The notes under the pieces are model-generated. The model made no database searches. It saw nothing but the letters and a program-made list of their open reading frames with translations, and was not told the DNA's origin. Positions 44,740 to 58,100 of a DNA stretch of 64,000 nt are shown here, in pieces. Position 1 is the first letter of the stretch, and every line of letters begins with the position of its first letter. Origin of the DNA: Saturnia japonica (taxonomy: Eukaryota; Arthropoda; Insecta; Lepidoptera; Saturniidae); contig CM065320.1 of NCBI GenBank assembly GCA_033032175.1, forward strand, positions 1,178,001-1,242,000, in the 5' to 3' direction. The position numbers and the translations under genes were made by a program.

Positions 44740-46160
44740 ACGGCCTGGAAGCCTCTCGACAGCTTAATATACACATTATGTATGCACTGGCTAACTTGAA
44801 ACGCTACAAATCAAATGAAAGTAATTGTAACCGATTTATCACCATGTAAACAATATTCAAAACAATATCTACTTGATTTATTCCTTCTGAGATGTACCGT
44901 TTCAATTTCTTTTTAGTCCCTTATATGTAGTACCAATAATTATAATTAAAATCTTAGATTCTTTAGACCTCTATTTATATTCTACGACTTTACCATTGGC
45001 GGATTTCTAAATAGGCTAGCCGATTACGATTTACGATTGTAAATTTTCGAAGTTGGATTTTTTTTCGCCGCCGTAAAAGACGAAGTATTAACTTAGCCAA
45101 TTGTTTTTATTTTTATACAACAAAAACTTTATTCCAACAAAATCTAAAAGGCTGTAATAACCTGTTTTTAGACTTGTGAGAACAATAGCATAGCGGTGAT
45201 TTGGTTTATCCTATAAGCGATACATTTGTAAATCTGCCTTTGAACGTTACCAACTTGAAAATTTCTTCATCTATACAGCTCCTGTTCCACCAAAGGTAAA
45301 TACTAATAATATAATCAAAAGCAAATAAAAGATGATGTATGAAAAAACAAATTTTGTATAATTAATAATATCATTATCATGAAATAAAAGTAATTTAAAG
45401 ACGATAGGTAAGTATTAAACATTTAACAATAACTAATTAATTTATAACATTTTAATATATAATAATTTTTTTAAATGGTAAACTTTATAAACTTCATCTC
45501 ACACAAAACATGAGATAATACATACTATATAATATTTATAGTTGTTGTACCGTTGAGATTCTACAAACGAAACCATCTCTACAGCTACACAAATTATAAC
45601 AAACAGGTCTGCTACGTCATCGCACCGGACGCGGTGCTAGATATAACTACTACAACTAATTATTAATTAACAGTTTGCCGACACAAATTCCTTAATTTTA
45701 TAATTATTATTTAAAGAATATAAATCATGATGTTTATAATGAATTATAGCTGCATTTAATCGTGGATACGTTAACCAAATACTTAAATATGCCTTTAAAC
45801 ATACACTATCCGTAAATTTCAAACGTTCAGAGTATCTTTGTTAATCTAACCGCACTACAACGTGACAACTCAAATAATTTCAATAAAATATTATAATTAA
45901 ACAAAAAACTCCTTACTACTGGTTTTTGTTTTGTTATATACTATTATTATTAACTGGACAACATACTTTAATATTTGCTCAATATTTTCAATATAATAAA
46001 AACATTATTAAATCCTTTTAAGTATAGTTACATAAATGAACGTTAGAAGTAAATAAATCATTTAAGAAGACTTCAAACATTTTGAATAAATGGTTTGGTT
46101 AACTTGGTGTCTAAACGACAAAATCATTTGCGTTTCCACTACCAACATGTTAACTATGTG
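44740..46160. other. Intergenic and 3' flank of LRRC56
   Basis: AT-rich, with no exon-like frame. The right end should hold the LRRC56 3' UTR, but no clear AATAAA on its strand was found close to the stop. Confidence 0.35.
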
Positions 46161-46166
46161 AAATCT

Positions 46167-49100
46167 TTAGTCAGTGTGTAAATTATTATTGTCAACAAAA
46201 TTTATCGTATCTCTTGCTAAATGAATATCATTTAAATCATCAAACAATGAGTATATATCTCTAGGAACAGACAAAAGTGTATCAAATCTGAATAAATCGT
46301 CATTCATTGACACTCTAGAATTTGCAGCGTTTGGTATAATAACATTCGGATTGCGAACACTAGTGCCTTCTGCGCACTTCAACCTTTCCTTAGTTTCTTT
46401 TTCTATTTGTTCTAAACGTTCAATAGCTTTCGATGGATCACTTTCTCGTAGTCTTTCATTGAAATCAATATTGATATCGATCCTGTAAAAAGCAAAAAGA
46501 TTTAGTCTTTACGTTACATCATTCAATTTAAACGTAAGTACTTGTATTATCTTATGGTGTGTTTGTAATTTTACAGGGTTTCAAAATTACGTATTGATTT
46601 ATAAAAATCGAAAAGCATATTGAACTGAGTCACTGCCCTTTTCTCATTGGTCTTCTAGAAGTAAATCCTATAATTCCTATTTTGTTTATATTAGTTAGCA
46701 CCATAGACGATGTTCTACTCTTTGACCACAGTGCCACCTATCAGATTCCGGGATAACATAAAAACTCTAAAATTACCAAATGTCATGGTGATCAGTCTAA
46801 TTCAATCCTTGTCTACTTATTTTACCTTTTTAGATAAAGTACGATAAAAGCCTGAAAATTCTATTTTCTTCTAACCTCGATGATTCTGTGTCTTAGGCCA
46901 ATTAAATGCCTTGATCTAGTATACCTTAAGGCTTCTTCAGTACATGAAAATCTCCTAGATGGACATAAAAATCGACCGCGATAAGAAATATCAGAACAGT
47001 ACTTAAAGGTTTACACTATTTCAGAAAGTGAATAAGAAAAAGCACTAAAAATGTAACATCTATATGAATTTTTAACTCGATGGGATTCTGCGTCTTATGA
47101 ACCTCAGCCACTAGACATTATGCAACAAAATTCCCTACCAATAAAATAATCATGAACTATTGCCAAATGATGATAAAACACCAATAATGAAGAAACAAAT
47201 CCCATTGTACACAAAATGTCAAAGCAAATTATACTCAATTGACATAACAATACGATCGCATTCATTTTCATGTTAGAAAGTGTCACGAGACGCAATATCA
47301 GCAACTTGACAATATAACAGTCAAATCAATTGAGGTCACTTATAGATGAATAGAGGTGCCTTTTGGTAGATTTCTGGTTGGTAAGGTTTAAAAGTTGCAT
47401 ATGTGCGGCATCATAAGTTAAGACCTGCGCAGACGCGGGAGAGTGCTTGGGGTACATTTTGTCTGTCTAAAATAGATCGTATAGAACTGAGCAATTTTGT
47501 ACGCGGCACTTTCGTCCGTCGTGTGGTTTAAGCGATTCAGTTCTAAACTATCCATTTTGTAGTACAAAAAAGTACCCCGAGGACCGTCCCTATTCTGCAG
47601 AAGTCCTTAGAGTGAAAGCAAGACCACTGTGTCTCAAAGGTAAATTTTTAATTTCTATTTGTGAATTTCCTTTTTAATTTCAATACTGTTTCATTTTGTT
47701 AATGATTCAGTCTACTCTGAAATTCTACTAATGCAACTCACCACCGTATAACATATTTGATAATGACGTATGGGTAGATTGCAAGAATCCTCATATTATG
47801 CAACCATTCAAAAATATAGTAAGCAGGCACTTATTCGAAATCAATTAATTCTTCATTCAATTTAATTACGTCAAAAAGTTAGGTATATAAACACTTTCAA
47901 ATACTACCTACTACCGGTTCCGAAAATGTCTCATTCATCGAGAAGAGCCGACAAGAAACTCAATTGTTTCCTTTTATTGTACTACTAAGTTGGCCACAGA
48001 GATCTATAAAATAACAAGCATAGGTACGGCTAAGCGGCTGATGGTAAGCGGCTACCGTAACCTATAGATGATAGTAACATCATAGGTGAATCTACCAAGC
48101 CCAAGGAGCTGTGGAAACCCTGCTCACTGCATGAACACAACACTATTTGGCTAAATTTCTCTGTGCCTTACCTCTCAATGCTTCCCTTTTTTTAATATTT
48201 ACAGTTAATAATTATATTATTTTAGCTGATGTCCCGAAAGGAAAGTCACTTCGAGACATCACTATCATTAAAGTAATGATCCTTAATAAAACTTTTTTGG
48301 CATGGTCGTTGAACATATTGTCCTAATTTGATTTATTCCATATACTCTTGGCAGTATTGGTAAATATTCTCATAATAATCTATAACAGGTTTTATGGTCT
48401 CTTTGATAATTTTTTTAACTCCCAATCACATTACAATTATTTTCAAATTAAAATTTAGAAGTACCCACCCTAAATAAGATATCAAAATTTGCTAGAAATA
48501 AAATGTTTCCTTATCCACCGCACGGTTCAGACTTTATTCAAAGTGACTGTAGCTTATTTCTATTTTATAACTAATTTTGTCCAATGACATACAATTGTTC
48601 ATATCATACCCTGTCTCTTCTTTAAACTTTATCCAGTCTTCAAAGCATGGAGCTCGGGGAATTTCTGCAGCGAGAGCTCGTGTTGCATCCTCCATTGTTC
48701 GTTCCACCAACTCTTGCTTAGCGTCTAATGGATATTAAAAGAGAACATAATACTTATATAGTATGTATCCAAGTTGAATTCTAAAGCTATATCTGGTATA
48801 TATAATAGTCAAATTATCAAAGTAAGTATGTGATAACAAAATAAAAACAGGTAGGTACAGGTTTATAAATTTATTAGTAATTAGTCTGCCGCATAATGGA
48901 TTATCAAAAGCATCTGCGACTGATTCATCTTTCACATCGATAGTATAATTCATTATCACTATCGCCTACCTTAAGAACCCCTAGCAACAATGTTAACATA
49001 ATCAATTAAAATCAAATAGAGTTTCTGTGTAAGTAATAAACAGCAACATTCTCCGACTTCTTTCGTGCGAAACGGCTAAACCTAAATATATGCTTCACTA

Positions 49101-52100
49101 CTTCATACATAGTATACATTATTAGCATAATTTATTTCGCAAAATTACTTAAACAGTTCTAAAAGTGAAATTGCGCTGTAAGAATAAAGTACAAGGCCAC
49201 AGTTATCTCAAATTTTAGAGATGTTAACCGCACAAGCACGTAAAATTTCACAGCTTTCCAAGTATGACGAGTGCATACATAACAATGACGACAGACTATG
49301 AGTTTGACTTGCTAAATTGTGACCTTTAAATGAGTCTCCATAATAATAATAATTTTTATTTTATTCTTTTTAGGTTTAGCGTTTTGGCGACAATTTCATC
49401 TGTTGTTAAATGACTCACTAAACCTAGTGGAGGGACTAGATTTCAAGTGCAGCTACCGGAACTTGAGAGTGGTAGATAGCCAAGAGAGGATTAGAGAATG
49501 CTATGATTTCATCACGATGTTTTCCTTCACCTAAAGCTCAGGATCTTTTCAGGGATTCAAATTCACGTTGATAGACGAGGTACCGGTACACACTACCAGA
49601 ACCATCATTGCTTCAAAGCGCAACACATATAATATAAGAATGTTATAATTTTTCCACTTTTACTGAATATAGTGGTATCTTATAAAATCTTTTTTTATGC
49701 GCCTAATATGGTACTTACCCAAAGACTGCTGGTGGTAAAACGCAGCCGGCCGACGTAAAGCTCTAGCCAAGTTCCCGCACACTGCGCTATGTGACGTCAG
49801 TTTGCTTCCCGTACATTGCCATTCTTCGTCTTAAACCAGTTAATAATGTCATTATGCAATGTCGACTGTAAGTCGACTGGAGCGTTTATTAGAACTGAAA
49901 TGTACCTGTACAGCCAATCGAGCCAATAGCGACGCTCGATTCTGCAGCCAAAAGCCCCCCTGCCCTCCCCCGTAAATCGCGTACAGTAGATCGTGACGTG
50001 AAATAACCTCTTTAGACCGTAGCGTACAGCGTACGCACTTAATTTAGAGTATGGGCTTATGAGTTATGACTAACTATAAAATATTTTTTACGATTTTTGC
50101 TAGGCCACAGCACTCGTGGAATATCATTGTGTTTACCAGTATTTTTATATATTTGTATAAAATAGTTATATAATATATTATAGGATACATACAAATAACA
50201 TACATTAATTCTTAACCAATGTCTTAATAATTTATCGGTGCAATAAAGCCCTGTGCTTTGAGACTGTATTTTGCCAACGGCGCAATGACCAGGCGTGTCA
50301 CGTTTACCTAGAGATTAAACTACAAGGTGTCCAGAAAGGGTATCGGGTATTTGTAAGTTCAATGAAACAAAAATTATTTGTATGCAATAAAAAAGTTTAT
50401 TGTTTATTATTAGCATATGAATTGGAGAATTATTTGGAAAAGATGATGTTATCCAAATGATGACCGTTACGTTGCTGGCACTCTTCTAAACGGAAACGAA
50501 GATTGGCGATAACAAGTTGACACATAACTATCGATATTGCTGCCATTTCTGACCTGATGTTTTGCTTTAACTGGGTTAGATTCGTCGGATTGTATTGATA
50601 AACCTTACTTTTAAGGTATCCCCATGCAAAATAGTCAAGCGGGCTAAGGTCGGGGCTTCTGGGAGGCCAGTTGATGTTACCCCTTCGCGAAATGACTTTA
50701 TTTAGGGAATAATTCGTTAACAACTTCCATTGAGTCATTTGAGGTATGGCAAGTGGCCCCATCTTGCTGGAACCACGTTCTTGAGTTGAAACCTGCAAAC
50801 TCCTGCAACTCTGGGACCAAAAAATTTCGCAACATATCGCAATAACGGTCACTATTCACATTAATTGCTCGGCCTCGTTGATCTTCATGAAAATAAGGAC
50901 CAATTATGCCTTTAGCAGACATAGCGGCCCAAACAACGACCTTTGGGCTATGCAGGGGTCGTTCATGCTTTCGTCTCGGATTCTCCACTGCCCAGTACCG
51001 ACAATTCTGCTTATTAACATGACCATTCAGGTGAAAATTTGCTTCGTCACTTAACAGTATGTTGTTAAAGTTGTTAAATCGCTGCAGCATTTCGTTCGCA
51101 AAATTCAGTCGATTAGCATAGTCCGTATCCTTCAATTCTTGAACCAATTGAATTTTGTAGGCTTTTAGATGCAAGTCTTTCTTTAAAATCGAATGTAAAG
51201 ACGATTTTTTGATGTTCAACGCTTGGCTTCGCATTCGGATGGATAAAGACGGATTTTGACGAACCGACGCCTCAACTTCTTCAATTATTTCTTCATCGCA
51301 AACTGAACGAGGACGACCAGAGTTTTGAATTTTAACTGTCGCACCTGTATTCTCGAACATCCTGATCCATTTCCTAATGCTATCGTCACTTGGCGCGTGG
51401 CGTGTACGATATTCCGCACGATAGAGACGTTGAGCAGTCACTATTGAATCACCATTACGATAATACGCTCGTACGCAAAATGCGCGATGCGTCCCCGAGT
51501 ACTGTTCCATCGTGACTAAAACTCCACAAAATGGCGGACGCCACGAACCCCTCCCCGCACCCTTTAGACGCCCCGTTTCGAATATGGCGCGAAAACAAAT
51601 ACCCGATACCCTTTCTGGACACCTTGTATATCCGTCATTTAATGACTTTTTCCAGAGTGACTAGGTAGGTTCTGTTTGTAGGCCAGCATAAAATAATAAC
51701 ATAACAACTATGATCGTCAATGGAAACACATCTCTCGTAAGTCACTATTATTTTGAGACCGTATTTTAATGCAAATGTAAAAAAAAAACAACATAATCTT
51801 TCTTCGAACCAATATTATTTTTGTTTTAAATTTTTATAACGTTGCCGTTTTGAAATAAATGTCAGCGCATAAGCATATGCCGCTTCACCTTTGATGAATA
51901 TCTGCACACTGAAGTCTATGTGACGTGTCAATGTAATCAGGCATAAGAAAAAACCAATCCCGTGAAAACATGCAGCATCGAAAAGCAATAATAAAGAGGT
52001 TATGTGTTCTATTAAAACAAAGCTAATAGTCTACGCAAGTTCTTCACCCAAGGAATCATTAAGTTGATTACGATAAAAAACATGTGTTGAATCAACAATT

Positions 52101-55100
52101 GGAATAAAAGATAAATGTATCGCAAAAAATGACACGAATATACTCGTAGATTATCAGTACAATGATGTAGACGCAAAAATAAATACAATGTAAGTGAGCA
52201 CAAATTGGTTTCGCGTCATGTCATGTCATTGACGTCGTACGCATTTACCAACTCTGCAATTATGATCATCATGTTATAAGGTGAAATAAATCCAAAACAA
52301 AAGTTTTTATTAAAATACGGTAATTTGATAGACGTAGGCGTTACTTCGTGGAATCTATCGTAATTAATTTATCCGGAATTTCTTTGCTACTTCCGCCTGA
52401 AATATATTAACAGTACTTTCGTCTTTTAATAACCAATTTTTTTTTCAATATTATTTGCTTAACACTTTTAACGTTTTTTGTCGCAGAAAGGCAAAACAAC
52501 TGTTAATCTGTTTCAGGTGGGCAGCAAAGAAATTCTGAATAAATTATTTAACACTGCAATATCAATTCTGCAAATCACTAAGTAATAGGTAGTCTTATCA
52601 CAATCAAACCTAATTCTTTGACATAGTACCAAAATAGCATAAGTCATTTTGTTTAAGTCGGATTTGACAAAATGTTGTGACATTTTTTGATGATAAAAAA
52701 ATACGATCGTCTGTCAACAGAATAAACATGTCTATATTGCGAATGTTACTTGTAAACTGCATTTCCTCGATACATTACATTGTCTGCCCACTTTAAAATA
52801 ATGTAGGTAATACTTTTTGTATTAAGTTACCTAAAAACGTTATAACATGTAGATAATGTGAATTAAAATATATATTTCTGTATATACAGACAATAGTTAT
52901 CTACTGTCTTTATTTATGATATTAAATAGACACAATTTAAAGACTATAGAGAATAAACGAAAAGAAATTTAGCAAGGTCGTTTCCCATAATTTTCATACG
53001 TTCCATCCCGTTGTCAATAAGTTCCATTTTGTAAAATTATGTTCCGTCGTACGCTCGTTTTAGTTTCACTCGACGGCTCTCTTCAAGATTTATCGATTGC
53101 GTATAGAAACGTTAGTGTGGAATGGGAATAATGTGAGTTATTGTCAATATGCTATAATTTTGTTAACAATATAAAAAACAATACAATGACGGTCTTTACT
53201 CGCCAAAACGTCAAATAAAAATATTGAAATCGTACTTATACGGTTTGAAAGGGATTCTCAACATAAATCCAGTGATACACATAAACCACCATAAATAATT
53301 ATGATGGAGTGATTAGAGTGAAGCGGTGCCAAAAACGTAAAAATGCGTCCGAGTGGACAAGTATTTACATAAAATACACGGCTATATCCTCTCCTCAGTA
53401 AGATGCCGACCGGGTATTGTGCACCCCTTGTACCTCGCAGTATCAAGTGCAGTACTAAGAATACTAAAGCAAAAACTGGACGCGAGTTAAAAACTAGGTA
53501 TCTTGACTTCTACAAATTTACTCAGTTGTTCATATTGACCATGACAAAATTACTTACCCATAAGCGTGTTCATGATTTGTAACCTAGTGGGAGCATCAAT
53601 ATTTGGACGGTCGACAGCCGTGTTTGGTCGACGTGTAAGTCTTGGACGAGGAGGTCTTGATCCTGCCCCTTCAGTCGTAGCAGGTCGCTGTCTTTGCCGC
53701 TGGGTTCTTTTTGGTAAGTCCAGGATTTTAAAAACCGGCTCCTGAGTTACCGAATTTTTTTCCTGTAGATCCTATAAATATGAAAAAATCAAATTCATCA
53801 ATATGTTTACTTATTCATCTTCTTATTCTACTACTTGCACTGCCCCTTCAAGTGGTTGGCAGTCGACTACTAGTATAGTGTGCAATTTATTATATGTTTT
53901 AGACTTATAAATTACTAGCCGTGCCCCACGGTTTCACCCGTGTTAAATTTATTCGAGCAACTAGGCATAGTCGTAGGCATCCTATAAGAAAGGATTTTCC
54001 GAAATTCTACCCCTAAGGGGGTGAAAAAGGGGGCAAAGTTTGTATGGGACAACGTGATTCCTTGGTCCAATCTACTTCATATTTTGCATAAACCTTTTAA
54101 ACAGAATTGATGGAAGACGTGTTTCGTATTTTATTGAAACTCATCCCCTAATGGGGTTATAAATGGGTAGAAAGTTATTTTGACGGTGATTTGCTTCGAA
54201 GTTGATATCAATACTCCTTAGTGCTTTTGGTTTAAATTACATGTTATTTGGACGAATAGTTTGAGAGATAATTCAAAATTAAAATAATTCAACACTCGGC
54301 TCGGGTCTATGTCTATAGTAGTAGTGGCGCGTAGGAGCCGTACGTTGCCGCGATGTTACCATTTTGCATCTTAGGCTGTCCGATAAAAATATTGTCTATA
54401 CTGAAGTATTATATAAATCATCAATCAGTGATTTCTTCTAAATGATATGCGGGTGAAACCGCGGGGCACAGCTAGTAAGGTATAAAATGCAAAAAGAATT
54501 TTCCAAATCTGACCTGAAGTTCCAGGAGATTTGTGCGTTTAAACAATTAAAAAATTATCTTGATTTAAATCATTCTATGCGGTTAGCTATGACAGCGCAT
54601 TTGCATTAGAAAGTAAAAACATACATATAATAAACTTAGTACTAAATAACTAGAAACACGACATAGAAGTCAATATCAGTGTCACCTGTTGTATGTATAC
54701 AACAGAGTGTGAGTACATTTTATTTATGTCTTATCTAAGGAAATATAAGTTAGTAGTAAATGTTATTTTAATATTAAATTAACTTAGTATAATTTTATAT
54801 CGTCACTATATAAAGAATTTTTTATAAAAAACTATATTTTGCCAGCGACTTTGTTCAAGTGAAATTGCTTTTGATGTTCCAAATGAACAACGCGGTCATT
54901 TATTTTTTAAATTTGTAATTTTTGTATTACTACTCAGTAATCAGATCTTACGGAAAAGCGTAATAATATGTACCTAGTCTGGATCCTTCCTGGTGTCCAG
55001 TTCTGAAAACTACATTGAACACACCTAACACTATATGAAATACACCCATTTTTTATAATCAGTTGCGAGTCACCTATTGTACGTTAGTGGTATTATACCA

Positions 55101-58100
55101 GTTAACTTTACGTTAGTGCCAACAACGATATAAAGTTTTTTTACTGCCTCGTTAGTCTAGTGGTCGTAAGCGCGACTAAGGTTCTGGGTTCGATTCCCAG
55201 GTCAAGCAAAGTGTTATTGGGTTTTTCCTATGAAATTTTTAGTAGCAATGGCAATAGGCTCGCCCCCTATTACATGGGACCTAAAAACATACTCGGCGAC
55301 CTGTGGGTTTACCTACATTAGAGTACACCTCTGCCTAACCCTTCAGAGAATAAAGGCGTGATAGTATGTATAAAGTTTTTTAATAAATTATTTTAATTAT
55401 TTTTTTATATGCAAGATTATAATATTGTTTATATAAACAGATATAGTAACGGTAGATAAAAAATTAGTTAACTTCTCGGTAGTGCCAACACCAATATAAA
55501 CCACATTATAAAGTTTTAATTAATTATTTAAATGAATTTATTATATGTAAGATTATAATAGTGTTTATATAAACAGATATTGTAACGGTAGATATAAAAG
55601 ATTTTGCTATGCGATAGAATTATAAAATTAAAACGTATACCTAATTAACTAAATAAGTACCGCAATTAACTGCGGTCGTAAATTCGTACATACACATAGA
55701 TCTAAGATTACAATTACATGATTATACCTAGACATGCAAAAAAAAGAAATGTAGTCACAAGCAACTCTAATTACAGATAATTAACCAAGAAAATGTTCGA
55801 ATTTTACCAAAGTATCTTATCGTCTCTAACAATATTTATGTAAAATGAGATAAAACAGAAGATAAAAATATTGTTATTATTAATAATACAACATGTTTCT
55901 GTAGACATTTCATTTTCACACTATATTTTGCTTAGTTTTCTCTTTAATAATGTTAATTAAACCGAACTCAATCACACTTCTGTAAGGATAATTATCATAC
56001 AAATAATTTTTATTAATATTTCCAAACATATTAAGGAACCGAAGAGATTATGTAGAACGGCGAAATCTACTTTAAGAAGCTAAGACCAAGCACAGTCGAT
56101 ATTCATTATTGAACACGATTAGAACGTCAATATAATAACAATACGACACTACGAGGATATCTTGTATTGTTGCGGCGTTGCTATGGCCAGCATCCGAGTC
56201 AGTAAGTTAAGATAAGTTACAGTAGTTATAAGTTTAGTCTCCAGATTTGAACTATACATACTAATATGGAGAGTTAAATAAAAGCTTGTAAAAATCGGAT
56301 ACCTCAGAGTGACTGGTAGAAGGACCTGGTGTCGGTTCCATTTCGACGTTCCCCCCATTTTCTGCATCGCTTTCACCGGAGTCAGAGGAAGATGATGCAC
56401 CTCCAAGTACTTCGTCTGAATCATCTAAAATAATATATATACTTATACTATAATTAGCATACTGTTTCTAAAACTGTAAAAATTATACAAAGCATTAATT
56501 AACGATACACATTAATGGTGCTAATTTGCAAATATAAGTATCGCTTTAACAACTTTCTCAAATCAAACTGTTTTACTTTCTGATTTTGATGTAGAAAGAA
56601 TAATAACTAATTCCGTTTAATTCCGATATAATCTGAATTGTAGAATTGAGTTTGTCATTATGCCAGTTTATAGTATTGAATGATACATCAAACCAAATCT
56701 CAAACACAATAAAGCAAGGAAAACTTATACTCCTTGAGTTGTAAGTAAACATTATTGGCGTATACAGAAGAAACCGGTGCGCCATGCTAATCCCAGAGTT
56801 GTCTGTTACCAACCACAGAATTGGGCTCCAGATTCATCAGGCACAATTTTATATTTGCTAGGTTACAATGAACTATTTTCCTGGAAGTTATAGTAAAATA
56901 TAAAAAGCGTTGACAGATCATTTTATTTAAAACCTGAGTACCACAAAACCAAAAGGTTAATATTTGTTACGTAGTAGTTAGTTTGTTTGATAATGATCTG
57001 CAAACGTAGAAAGAGATAGCTATATGGTTTAAAAGTAAAAATTATAGAGAACCTAGGCAAGTTACTTAGGCTGAAATCTATAGTGCGTACTCAGCCTTAG
57101 TTCCACCTTAGCTTAGCTCAAACTTCGCTAAGTATTTACTCAGCGCAATCTTAACTTTCGAATTTATAGTAGAGTTATGCTAAGCTTCAGCTTAACTCTA
57201 GCTGAGGAAGTGTCTAGTAACTTTCAATTAAAGTTTCGATACCGCATCGGGACTGTAACATTTCTTCAACTCAAACAAATTTATCACGTATTATGTAAGT
57301 ATAGTAAATTAAAAAGGAATTTAAAATAAAATTTAAACTTTATAATTGTATAATATTCAACTTGCTTTAAAGTAAAAATGACAGATTATTCGTATAAAAA
57401 ACAAAAAACATTGAAGTTTGAAACCAATAACAAAACGTTTTTTACGCTTAACAACATATAAATATAATCTTTGGTTATTAAATATGATCATTGTAATTTC
57501 TAACGCAATTTGTATTTGTTACGCCGATTCGCTTGAAATAGTTATGTTGAATTAAACAAAAAACTGCAAACGACAAAAATGACAATACATGTACAAACGT
57601 AGTACTTACGTAATAGAAACAGTCATTTGTATGTAATATAAGCCAATGAGAATCAAGCAATACACAGATGATTTAAAAAGTATATAAAATCACTGTTCGA
57701 TCATTATTATGCTATACTATTTTTTTAATCGTATAATACCCAAGTTTTCCGTAAGGCAGACAGACAGGCAGGCAGGCAAATATGAGCAAATGCTAAGCTT
57801 GCGACTATAAATTTGAATTTCGGAACTTAAGACTGAGATAAGTCTGAGCAGTCTGAGTGTACTCTACAGATTTCAACCTTAGTGTCTCAGACAAAAATCT
57901 AAATCCAAGATGGCCGCCAAACATTGCGAGTGCTTACGAAATCGAAAACATTACGTATATTTATGATAAGTTAAAATAAATCTGACCAGTTCAGTTCAGT
58001 TAATGATCTGGAATCTGCCCGGTAATTCCAGACGATTGATTATTAGATTAGCGTGACAAAGGAACAAAAAATCAAAATAACCTTTTGAGTTTTATAAGCA

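Noticed and set aside
55145..55215. Possible tRNA gene
   Set aside because: The head is tRNA-like with a B-box, but the same sequence continues into a body and tail repeated at two other places, so it is a SINE.
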